This document shows, piece after piece, positions 38,206 to 46,092 of a stretch of DNA of 48,613 bases. The DNA comes from Corynebacterium sp. (lineage in GTDB: Bacteria > Actinomycetota > Actinomycetes > Mycobacteriales > Mycobacteriaceae), in the NCBI RefSeq assembly GCF_030532965.1, contig NZ_JAUNKC010000025.1, positions 1 to 48,613 of the forward strand, read 5' to 3'. How positions within the stretch are numbered: position 1 is the stretch's first letter; each line of letters opens with the position of its first letter. The notes under the pieces are model-generated. The model worked only from the letters and a program-made list of their open reading frames with translations, searched no databases and was not told where the DNA came from. The position numbers and the translations under genes were made by a program.

Positions 38206-39117
38206 GTGAATTCGCACGGGTGGCAAATATTGGATCTCACAGGGTTTTCAGGTGAGCTTCGTTATGTTCGTGGACGTTTGAAGATTTGTGGTGCAGAATT
38301 CCATGAAATTCCACTCGTGCAAATTGCAGTCGTGCTTATTGGCGGAGCCGTCTCAGTAAGTGGCGCTGTGATAGCAAAGTTTTCTGAATACGACATTGCG
38401 CTATTAGTGTGTGACTGGCGAAAGATTCCAATTGCTGCAGCGAATCCTTGGTCTGAGCACACAAGAATTGGGGCGCGGCAACAAGCACAAGCCTCAGTGT
38501 CCATTCCACGGAAGAAACAAGCGTGGGCTCGAATTATCCGTTCAAAGATTGCTGGTCAAGCGCATGTGCTTAACGTGCTAGGAAACCTGAATCAGTCGAA
38601 AGCACTTTATGAATTGTCTCGGCAAGTAAAGTCAGGTGATTCTGACAATAAAGAGGCGCAAGCCGCTCGGCTGTACTGGGCAGCTTTACCTAAAAAACAC
38701 CAATTTTTTCGTTCTCCTGGGGTAGGCGGGAAATACAATAATTCTCTCGATTACGGATATACAATTCTTCGCGGGCATGGAATCCGCGCAATCACTGCTG
38801 CTGGTCTGAATGGCGCGTTGGGGGTATTTCATCGAGGTAGAAGCAATTCTTTCGCTCTTGTCGATGACTTGATGGAACCTTTTCGGCCAATGATCGATCA
38901 TTTTGTGTTTTCGTCTTTAACGCCGAAGGACGAATTATCAAACGAAGATAAGCGTCAGATTGTTGCGCATTGTAACGGAGTTTTCAACGAGTGCGGGCAG
39001 TTACTTTCGACGGCCTTTGAGGATTTCGCTCAATCATTTGGAATGTATCTTGAAGGCGAAATTGATGTGTTGGAAGTGCCTTCATGGAGAGGGCCTTTCG
39101 ATGCCGAAGAAAGGTAG
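38206..39117 (+). CDS. cas1: CRISPR integrase Cas1
   Basis: A 303-residue integrase subunit that inserts new spacers with Cas2. Metal residues can be placed at Glu150 (EAQAARLYW), His209 (GVFHRGRSN) and the Asp221/Glu224 cluster (LVDDLMEPFRP). The GTG start lies one base after the cas9 stop; the gene overlaps cas2 by 17 bp. All expected active-site residues are intact. Confidence 0.96.
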   Translation: MNSHGWQILDLTGFSGELRYVRGRLKICGAEFHEIPLVQIAVVLIGGAVSVSGAVIAKFSEYDIALLVCDWRKIPIAAANPWSEHTRIGARQQAQASVSIPRKKQAWARIIRSKIAGQAHVLNVLGNLNQSKALYELSRQVKSGDSDNKEAQAARLYWAALPKKHQFFRSPGVGGKYNNSLDYGYTILRGHGIRAITAAGLNGALGVFHRGRSNSFALVDDLMEPFRPMIDHFVFSSLTPKDELSNEDKRQIVAHCNGVFNECGQLLSTAFEDFAQSFGMYLEGEIDVLEVPSWRGPFDAEER

Positions 39118-39430
39118 TGCTCCGGTGTGGTGTGTGGTGATGTTTGACTTGCCGGTAGGCACGAAAAGCCAACGGCGGGAAGCTACAAGATTTCGTAACC
39201 AACTACTTGATCTCGGCTTTGCCCGTGCCCAATTCAGTGTTTATGTCCAGTATCTTCCGTTAGCTACACGAGTCTCGAATATCGCGAAAACTATCAAATC
39301 AGATCTGCCCCAAGGCGGCGACGTTCGAATCCTATCTGTAACGGATACGCAATGGGCGAAAACGATTCGTTTTTCAAACGCAGTTGAAGAAAATGCAGAA
39401 GAGAAACCCGGCCAATTGACAATTTTTTAG
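39101..39430 (+). CDS. cas2: CRISPR-associated Cas2
   Basis: A 109-residue ferredoxin-fold protein that bridges Cas1 dimers in spacer integration. VVMFDLPVGTKSQRREATRFRNQLLDLGFARAQFSVYVQY is the family core. The ATG at 39101, inside the cas1 end and preceded by GGAGAGGG, gives the normal length; longer frames upstream are shadows of cas1. It ends 50 bp before the first repeat. Confidence 0.95.
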   Translation: MPKKGSAPVWCVVMFDLPVGTKSQRREATRFRNQLLDLGFARAQFSVYVQYLPLATRVSNIAKTIKSDLPQGGDVRILSVTDTQWAKTIRFSNAVEENAEEKPGQLTIF

Positions 39431-39503
39431 AAAAAGATCCCTGATAAACCCCAGTTAAAAGACCATTTTTGACTTTAACTGAAGTTTACCAGGGATTTTG
39501 AGA
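39431..39503 (-). terminator. Array-end terminator built from the last CRISPR repeat and an inverted partial copy
   Basis: GATCCCTGATAAACCCCAGTTAAA (39436-39459 region) is an imperfect reverse complement of 39474-39503, which includes the first 23 bases of the leftmost repeat. Together they form a stem of about 20 bp with a few mismatches. On the minus strand, the direction of the crRNAs, the stem is followed by TCTTTTTCT, an intrinsic terminator. It can also end the cas operon on the plus strand. Confidence 0.7.
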
Positions 39504-40733
39504 GTTGAACCCCAGCCCCTCGATCAAAAGCTGCTCTAATGGCGGAAGTTTACCAGGGATTTTGAGAGTTGAACCCCAGCGTGCGGATCCGGTTGCGATC
39601 GTGGTTGAGAAGTTTACCAGGGATTTTGAGAGTTGAACCCCAGCCCGACACGCGCATGCGGGTAGTACAGCAGAAGTTTACCAGGGATTTTGAGAGTTGA
39701 ACCCCAGCTCGTTGAGCGAGGGGAGGTGTCTGGTCAGAAGTTTACCAGGGATTTTGAGAGTTGAACCCCAGCAACTCTTCCTGCTTATCCATACCAATCA
39801 GAAGTTTACCAGGGATTTTGAGAGTTGAACCCCAGCCCCGCATGGTTCGGCACTTGGGGTTACCGAAGTTTACCAGGGATTTTGAGAGTTGAACCCCAGC
39901 AAGGCGCCGACTTGGCTGCGACGTTCGGGAAGTTTACCAGGGATTTTGAGAGTTGAACCCCAGCACTTGTTTTTTGGCCGAGAAAAATGGCAGAAGTTTA
40001 CCAGGGATTTTGAGAGTTGAACCCCAGCCTGGCTATTTCTTGCACGATGGTCGCAATGAAGTTTACCAGGGATTTTGAGAGTTGAACCCCAGCTCACGGA
40101 CTAGGTAGCTGCATTCAATGCGAAGTTTACCAGGGATTTTGAGAGTTGAACCCCAGCTTCTTCAAGATTTGGTGCTTCGATCATCGAAGTTTACCAGGGA
40201 TTTTGAGAGTTGAACCCCAGCGAGCCGTATCGCCCAGGAGATTCGCGACGAAGTTTACCAGGGATTTTGAGAGTTGAACCCCAGCTCCTTGCTTACATTG
40301 ACAATCCGGCGGCGAAGTTTACCAGGGATTTTGAGAGTTGAACCCCAGCTGAACTTTTTGTTTTTGTCGTCGCTGAGGAAGTTTACCAGGGATTTTGAGA
40401 GTTGAACCCCAGCAGCCAACAACCTATGAATACAAACTCGTGAAGTTTACCAGGGATTTTGAGAGTTGAACCCCAGCTGCTTGCGGAGCAACTGGGTAAG
40501 CCAGGGAAGTTTACCAGGGATTTTGAGAGTTGAACCCCAGCAAGAGACCTGATCACTGACCAGTCGGTGGAAGTGTACCAGGGATTTTGAGAGTTGAACC
40601 CCAGCACCGCAGCATTACCGTTATAGAACTTCTGAAGTTTACCAGGGATTTTGAGAGTTGAACCCCAGCGCGTCGATTTCCACCCATGCTTTCCCGCGAA
40701 GTTTACCAGGGATTTTGAGAGTTGAACCCCAGC
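39481..40733 (-). CRISPR. Type II-C CRISPR array, 20 repeats and 19 spacers
   Basis: Twenty 36-bp repeats start at 39481, then every 64 bp to 39993, then 40058 and every 64 bp to 40698. On the plus strand they begin GAAGTTTACC and end GAACCCCAGC. Spacers are 28 bp except one of 29 bp (40029-40057). All repeats are identical by eye except the one at 40570, which has T to G at its sixth base. Pairing with the tracrRNA fixes transcription on the minus strand, towards the cas genes. In that sense each repeat ends TGGTAAACT, an extended -10 promoter as known from Neisseria II-C arrays. Spacer 9 is the only length exception. No full repeat lies beyond 40733; only 18 bp separate it from an IS element. 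Confidence 0.98.
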
Positions 40734-40777
40734 CCGCGTAAGCAGGTGGGGTGGTCTGGTTTTTTGAACCGTGTGTT

Positions 40778-41652
40778 TTAAGATGCTTTCTGGTTTGCGT
40801 GCCATTGGTTGGCGTATTCCTCGGGCGGGATGTATCCCAGTGATGAGTGAGGATGGTATGTATTGTACCGGTGTGACCAGTGGGTGAGGGATTTTTCTAG
40901 GTGTGCCACATTTTCAAATAGCTCCTGTTCAAGTAGTTCATCTCGTAGTCGGTTGTGAAATGATTCCACAAACCCGTTATGCCACGGTTGACCTGGTGGG
41001 ATGAAATGCCGCGTTGTGGTGAAATCCTCATCAACCCAGGTTTTTAGGGTGGTGCTGATACATTCCGGCCCGTTATCCATCCGTATCACCCGTGGACGCG
41101 TGTCCCGTTGTAGCGCTGCGACATCAAGAAGTTCGACTACGTCTGTAGCGGTTATTGTTCGACCTGCCTTAAAAGCAATATGCTCGCGGGTAAATTCGTC
41201 AACAATATTGCAGATCTTCATGGCTTTGCCAGAAAAATCTGAATCAAATTGAAAATCCAGTGCCCACACATCATTAGGACACAGTGCTGGTTCTACTCTA
41301 GGGGCACTGATCATGGTTCGGCGTTTGGATTTCCTGCGGGAAACACCCATAAGGCCTTCCTGTCGCCATAGCCTGTGGATAACATCACGACCAACATCAA
41401 ACCCAGCCTCACGGGCTTTGATCCACGCGCGACGATATCCCCACCGTGGGTGTTTGGCTGTTCCTAAGAAACTAACCAATCGCGAACAGAAGAGTATTTA
41501 TCACCCTGCGGGTTTTCAGCGCGGTTTTTCGCATACCCATACGCTGATCGGGACACCCCGACCACACGACATGCTAACCGCTGTGACAATCCCATATGAC
41601 TAATGAGATGATCAACGGCAGCATATTTGCGGGCCGGGGTTAGAAGTTTCCC
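40778..41652 (-). pseudogene. IS3 transposase OrfB, frameshifted
   Basis: The large frame (41479-40778) encodes an rve/DDE integrase core with all three acidic residues: VWALDF, MDNGPE and NGFVES, followed by HSSLGYIPPEEY. The N-terminal helix-turn-helix part (KLLTPARKYAAVDHLISHMGLSQRLACRVVGVSRSAYG...YSSVRDWLVS) lies in another frame (41652-41464) and stops at a TAG. One missing base near 41470 would restore DWLVS-LGTAKHPRWGYRR. The transposase is therefore probably inactive. Confidence 0.8.
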
Positions 41653-41922
41653 TTAAGCCAACTCCCGAAGCGCTGCTTTTTCTAGTTCCGCTTCACCGAG
41701 CAACCGCTTCAACTTCGCGTTTTCCTCCCGTAGTTGCTGAAACTGCTTGGCTTCTGTCCGTGACATGGTCCCATACCGTTTCCGCCACCTAGCGTAAGTA
41801 GCCTCGCTGATCTGCAATTCCCGACATATTTGTGCCACAGTACTGCCAGCAGACTGCAATTTCTCAGCCTGCTCCAACTTCCGAACAATCTGTTCAGGCG
41901 TATGCTTTGAAAACTTCTTCAT
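41653..41922 (-). CDS. IS3 transposase OrfA (helix-turn-helix)
   Basis: An 89-residue OrfA from the ATG at 41922 (MKKFSKHTPEQIVRKLEQAE). It has the TVAQICRELQISEATYARWRKRYG helix-turn-helix and a leucine-zipper end (QLREENAKLKRLLGEAELEKAALRELA). Related elements end ELAEGNF; here an extra T brings the stop four codons early, another sign of decay. The longer open frame to 41967 includes the IS end and is unlikely. Confidence 0.82.
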   Translation of the reverse strand: MKKFSKHTPEQIVRKLEQAEKLQSAGSTVAQICRELQISEATYARWRKRYGTMSRTEAKQFQQLREENAKLKRLLGEAELEKAALRELA

Positions 41923-42093
41923 AACAATCAATCTTCCTACTCCAAACGGAGTCAACACGAAAGACACTCAAAACAACCTGCCCAAAAATCCCCGCCCACT
42001 CCACAAGGATGTTCTAAGAAACATCCTATCGCGTAGGAGAAACCTTTTTTGTTAGGTATTCCCACCACCCAAATCCCCTCTACAATGCCCCTT

Positions 42094-42306
42094 ATGCCCT
42101 TTAACCTTCTCCAAACCGTTCGCCTCACCACCGACATCCTCACGGATGAATCGGTTGACCCGCCCGAACTGGCGTTGTCGGCTGGGGCAGTAGGGACCAT
42201 TGTTGACCTTTTAAATGGTGCCGCCTATTTGGTTGAGTTTGTGGATGAAAACGGGGCAACCATTGCTTTACCAGCGCTTACTGAAGATCAAATCGCGGAA
42301 GCGTAG
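42094..42306 (+). CDS. DUF4926 small protein
   Basis: A 70-residue protein from the ATG at 42094 (others at 42085 or 42049 are open). The pattern TVRLTTDIL...LSAGAVGTIVDLLNGAAYLVEFVDENGATIALPALTEDQI is typical of DUF4926, a small beta-rich domain. Such genes often lie next to nuclease or toxin genes, but no partner is visible here. After the TAG stop the same frame stays open for another 24 codons to a TGA at 42379. It lies in the accessory region just beyond the IS. Confidence 0.65.
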   Translation: MPFNLLQTVRLTTDILTDESVDPPELALSAGAVGTIVDLLNGAAYLVEFVDENGATIALPALTEDQIAEA

Positions 42307-42470
42307 GTCGCTGCGTTGCTTTCCACCGACGCGTACATCACCGAGGCATACATCCCCAAGGCGCGCATAGCCGAAGGGTGACGTGCCACAAGCCGCCCCT
42401 AAAGCTAACAGGCGAGCCAGCGCGAAAGGTACACCGGATCGCCCGAAATGTATCTCTGTAGCCGTGGCTA
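42307..42470. other. Short spacer after DUF4926
   Basis: Nothing beyond the in-frame open extension of the DUF4926 frame to 42381; no terminator or repeat is evident. Confidence 0.4.
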
Positions 42471-43877
42471 TTAACTATCGAATCCGATTTTGAATAGTCC
42501 CATCAATTTGAGTAGCAGGCCGTCTTTCCCGCCGTTCTTATCGGATTTATTCACTGCCCGCCGCATGATTTGCACCAGTGGGTAGGCGATCGGTTCGGGC
42601 GGGATGGGGATGGGTAGCCGACGGGCCATTTTTAGTTTTGTGCGTTCGGTTTCTTTTCCTTCGAGCAGATCGAGCATCGTTTCCGCACCGAATCGGGTGG
42701 CACCGAGTCCTAGTCCGGTGTATCCGGCGCTATAGGCGACAGTTGCGTCGCGGGTGATGCCGTGGAACGCGACGAGTTGGGTGGACATGTCGATGACCCC
42801 GCCCCAGGCATGGCTGATTTTTGTACCGACAAGACTAGGGAAGGTGGTGTAGAGGTGGTCGAGGAGCAGGGTGAAGGTTTCGGGGCGCTGGTCGTAGCGG
42901 GGCGTGATTGTACGGCCCCGATGGTAGATGGCGTCCCAGCCGCCGAAGAGGATTCGGTTGTCGGCGGTTTTGCGGTAGTAGTGGAATTCTTTGCCAGAGT
43001 CGGTGATTCCGTTGCGCTGCGTCCACCCGATTTCTTCTAATTGAGCGTGGCTGAGCGGTTCGGTGACGATGGCGTAGTCGTAAACCGGAAGGGTAAATAA
43101 CCGCAGGTGGCGGAGTAGGGAGGGGAAGGCGTTGGTGGCGAGTGCTACTTTGGTGGCGGTTATTTTTCCTTCCGGGGTGTGGGCGGTGGCGCCGCGCCGG
43201 TTGTGTGTGAGGTCGGTGATTTCGGTGTTTTCGTAGATTGAAACCCCGAGTTTTTCGGCAGCCGCGGCGAGACCCCATGCGAGTTTGGCGGGATGCACGA
43301 AGGAATAGCCGTCTTTTTTAAAGAGCGCGGCGCGGTAGACGGGGGAGTTTCCGTGGCCGTGGGTGCCAGTGGGGTCAAGCTGTTGGGCGTCGCTATTGGT
43401 GATCCACGGAACTTGGTGTTCCTCGGTGGCGACGACCATAACGCCGGTGTTTTCCCATTCGGCGTCGATGCCGTATTGGGTGATGGTGCGGTGTAGCTCG
43501 GCGAAGTTGTCGTCGGCAAGCTTGTGGATGGTCGCCAGTTCCTGAGGGAAGTGAAGCTTGCCATTGTCTTTGCCGTGGGTGAGGTCCGATTCGCAGAATC
43601 CGCCGTTGCGGCCGCTGGCGGCCCACGCTATTCGCCGCTTTTCGACGACCGCAACGTTCCACTCGGGGTGGCGTTCTTTGGCGATAAGTGCCGTCCATAG
43701 CCCGCAGAATCCGCCGCCGATGACGAGAAGATCGGCGGTAATGTCCTTGGTTAGTGCGGGTCGGGGTTGCGGTCGGTCGGGGTGATCGAGCCAGAACGGG
43801 GTGGTGTTGGCGTCTTTTAGGGCCTCGGCAAGAAGCGCCGGGTCGTGGGTTGGTATGGATCCGTAGGCGGTGGACAT
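42471..43877 (-). CDS. FAD-dependent amine oxidoreductase (PuuB/DAO family)
   Basis: A 468-residue flavoprotein. The N-terminal dinucleotide fold is VIGGGFCGLWTALIAKE with the acidic end VVEKRR, followed by AWAASGRNGGFCESDL (substrate-side loop of the DAO/gamma-glutamylputrescine oxidase group) and the C-terminal AYSAGYTGLGLGATRFGAETMLDLL FAD contact. It oxidises a primary or secondary amine to an aldehyde or imine with release of H2O2 or reduced acceptor. Divergent to an aldehyde dehydrogenase, which would handle the product. Confidence 0.85.
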   Translation of the reverse strand: MSTAYGSIPTHDPALLAEALKDANTTPFWLDHPDRPQPRPALTKDITADLLVIGGGFCGLWTALIAKERHPEWNVAVVEKRRIAWAASGRNGGFCESDLTHGKDNGKLHFPQELATIHKLADDNFAELHRTITQYGIDAEWENTGVMVVATEEHQVPWITNSDAQQLDPTGTHGHGNSPVYRAALFKKDGYSFVHPAKLAWGLAAAAEKLGVSIYENTEITDLTHNRRGATAHTPEGKITATKVALATNAFPSLLRHLRLFTLPVYDYAIVTEPLSHAQLEEIGWTQRNGITDSGKEFHYYRKTADNRILFGGWDAIYHRGRTITPRYDQRPETFTLLLDHLYTTFPSLVGTKISHAWGGVIDMSTQLVAFHGITRDATVAYSAGYTGLGLGATRFGAETMLDLLEGKETERTKLKMARRLPIPIPPEPIAYPLVQIMRRAVNKSDKNGGKDGLLLKLMGLFKIGFDS

Positions 43878-44184
43878 GGGGCGTGGGGTTTCCTTTTTCG
43901 TCTTTTCTGCTTGCTGTCTATGCTACGACTGTGTGGGTTTTGGGGGTGGGGTTCCCTCGGAAAATCTGTGGTGAATGTGGGAGATGGGGGTAGTAATTTG
44001 CGTCAAGTTGTGGCACGGATTCGGTTGGTGTGTATAGGGTGGGTCGCACTAGCTTTTGGCTATATGTGCTCTTGAATCGGGGTTTTGTAGCTGAATGTGC
44101 CCTTAAGTTTTCCCTCGGGTTTTCTTATCTGGCTGCGTCCCCCGTTTCGTTTCATTTTTTCGAAGGAATGTTGGTGACAAAGAT
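43878..44184. other. Divergent promoter region between amine oxidase and aldehyde dehydrogenase
   Basis: About 307 bp holding the promoters of both genes. I see no strong palindromic operator; GAAGGA at 44162 may be the ribosome binding site for the dehydrogenase although it lies 17 bp from the ATG. Confidence 0.4.
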
Positions 44185-45618
44185 ATGAAAACTCAGCTTT
44201 ATATCGGCGGCGAATTTGTTGATGCTTCCGATGGTGGTGTGACCCCCGTTATCAGCCCGGTGACGGGCGAGGTGATTGCCGAAGTAGCGGTGCCGACGAC
44301 GGCCGATCTGGATCGTGCGGTTGCTGTGGCGCGGGAGGCGCAAGCGCAGTGGCGGCAAGTGGGTGTTTGGCAACGTGCCGCTGTGTGTCGCAAAGTAGGA
44401 GAGTTGATTGAGGCCCGGCGCGATGAGTTGGCGAAGCTTTTGACGCTGGAGCAGGGCAAACCAATCACGGAATCCTATGCGGATGTGGATGAGACGGCAT
44501 TGCTGTTTCGGCTGCACGCGGAAGACGCGGTGCGGCTGCACGGCGAAACCCTCCCGGCGAACGATCCGCACAAGCGTATGTGGACGTTCTATCAACCGGT
44601 CGGTACCTGGGCGATCGTCATTCCGTGGAATTTCCCAGTCTTGATGTTCTCGGAATTCGCGGCACCTGGTCTGGCTACCGGTAACGCATTGGTGGTTAAA
44701 CCGCCGACACACACGCCGCTGACGCTGCTGACCTTGGTCGATGTCCTCAATGAGGCGGGGGTTCCGCCGGGGCTGATCAACGTGTTGCCGGGTGAAGGGG
44801 ATTTCGGTGCCCAATTGGTAAGCCATTCGGGAATCGATGCGATTGGTTTCATTGGGTCTTCGGCGACGGCGGAAAAGATCGTCCAGACTGCTGGTTTGAA
44901 GCGCACCATTATCGAGGCTTCCGGCAACGGCCCGGTGGTAGTGCTTGACGACGCCGACCTTGACGCTGCTGCGAAAGCGGTGGTGCAAGGCGCGTACTAC
45001 AACGCGGGCCAAGTATGTTGTGCCACGGGTCGGGTTTTGGTGCATCAGGCAGTCCACGAGGATTTCGTTGCAGCGGTGAAGGCTGCGGCTAAGGAGGCCG
45101 TGTTGGGTGATCCGTTCGATGAGGAGACCACGCTCGGACCGATGAATAATCAGCGCACAGCTGAGAAGGTGGATCGACACTTGCAGGAAGCTAAAGAACG
45201 CGGCTTTGACATCGTGGTTGGTGGTAATCGCAGCGCCGACTATCCAACGGATTTGTACTACGAGTTCACCGTCGTTGATAACGTGGCGCCGGATAGTCTG
45301 TTAAGTGTTGAAGAAACCTTCGGACCGGTGGTGCCGATCATCGTGGGTGCCGATGACGATGAGCTGTTGCGGCTGGCTAACGACGATGCGCTGGGGCTTC
45401 AGGGTGCGGTCTTTACGAAGGATATGACGCGTGCCTATCGGTTCGTGGAAAACATCCGCACCGGCCAGGTGGTCGTGAATGACAGCAATGGCTTCTGGGA
45501 TATTAATATGCCGTTCGGTGGTGTGGGTGGTACCCGTACCGGTTGGGGGCGCATTGGCGGTAAGCACACCCTGCTCGATATGAGCGATCTGCGAACTGGG
45601 GTCATTCACCTGGACTGA
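44185..45618 (+). CDS. NAD(P)-dependent aldehyde dehydrogenase
   Basis: A 477-residue aldehyde dehydrogenase. The IPWNFP motif, the GSSATAEKI cofactor loop, the catalytic Cys in NAGQVCCATGR and the general base Glu in EASGNGP are visible. EASGNGP is a less common variant of the usual ELGGKSP, met in semialdehyde-type and related members. The divergent amine oxidase suggests a pathway amine to aldehyde to acid, for example putrescine or a polyamine to a gamma-amino acid. Confidence 0.9.
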   Translation: MKTQLYIGGEFVDASDGGVTPVISPVTGEVIAEVAVPTTADLDRAVAVAREAQAQWRQVGVWQRAAVCRKVGELIEARRDELAKLLTLEQGKPITESYADVDETALLFRLHAEDAVRLHGETLPANDPHKRMWTFYQPVGTWAIVIPWNFPVLMFSEFAAPGLATGNALVVKPPTHTPLTLLTLVDVLNEAGVPPGLINVLPGEGDFGAQLVSHSGIDAIGFIGSSATAEKIVQTAGLKRTIIEASGNGPVVVLDDADLDAAAKAVVQGAYYNAGQVCCATGRVLVHQAVHEDFVAAVKAAAKEAVLGDPFDEETTLGPMNNQRTAEKVDRHLQEAKERGFDIVVGGNRSADYPTDLYYEFTVVDNVAPDSLLSVEETFGPVVPIIVGADDDELLRLANDDALGLQGAVFTKDMTRAYRFVENIRTGQVVVNDSNGFWDINMPFGGVGGTRTGWGRIGGKHTLLDMSDLRTGVIHLD

Positions 45619-45653
45619 TGCCGATTCTGGGCCGCCTATTACACTGGTGAGTT

Positions 45654-45884
45654 ATGAGCATTTCTCGTAATTTCGATGAGTATTTGGCGGCCCGCGGCAT
45701 TGTGCCGTCGGCTGAAGTGGTACCGGAGAATGCCTGTCAGGAGTTCGCGCCGCCAACTGGGTGGTATGTTCCGGATGCTGATGCGCCGGATAGGGGTGAT
45801 GGGGATGGTGAATTAGATTCTGATGAGTGGGAATCTGCCGAACGGGTCATTTCCCAGATTTTGGGGATTAAGCTGGGATTTTAG
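45654..45884 (+). CDS. Small acidic protein of unknown function
   Basis: A 76-residue strongly acidic protein (DADAPDRGDGDGELDSDEWESAERVIS). It starts 35 bp after the aldehyde dehydrogenase stop and may be co-transcribed with it. I do not recognise a family. The composition and third-position bias look like a real gene. Confidence 0.5.
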   Translation: MSISRNFDEYLAARGIVPSAEVVPENACQEFAPPTGWYVPDADAPDRGDGDGELDSDEWESAERVISQILGIKLGF

Positions 45885-46092
45885 GGGGATTGGGGTGGGG
45901 TTGTTGTCTGGCAGTTTTATGTGAATTTCTCGGTTTTGGGCGCAAAAGATGACACTTCCCTCATGTTTTGTGGCATATTTGTTAGGCAAAACTTTTACGT
46001 CCCTAATTTTGTCGTGCCAACTTTTTAAGGCAACGCAATGCGGCTGAAATAGGGGCGGATTTTTCAGTAACCGAGTGTTCAGGAGTTTTCCC

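Larger units (their letters stand above)
40752..41984 (-). mobile_element. IS3-family insertion sequence, decayed
   Basis: About 1233 bp bounded by imperfect inverted ends: TGGTCTGGTT-TTTTGA at the left and, reading inward from the right, TGGGCAGGTTGTTTTGA. It holds orfA and orfB of the IS3 type on the minus strand. Two single-base indels break the reading frames (see the separate entries). I see no target duplication: the left flank ends GGGG and the right flank starts AAAA. The left end sits inside a CRISPR spacer. Confidence 0.85.

Noticed and set aside
39870..40805. Open frames in the CRISPR array encoding repeated GFNSQNPW peptides
   Set aside because: They are translations of the 36-bp repeats, not genes; the array structure explains them completely.
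41985..42048. Possible CRISPR repeats on the far side of the IS
   Set aside because: I searched for GTTTACCAGGG and GAACCCCAG there and found neither, so the array does not continue.
44152..45180. 342-codon minus-strand frame inside the aldehyde dehydrogenase
   Set aside because: The plus strand carries complete ALDH motifs; the opposite frame has no motif or ribosome binding site.
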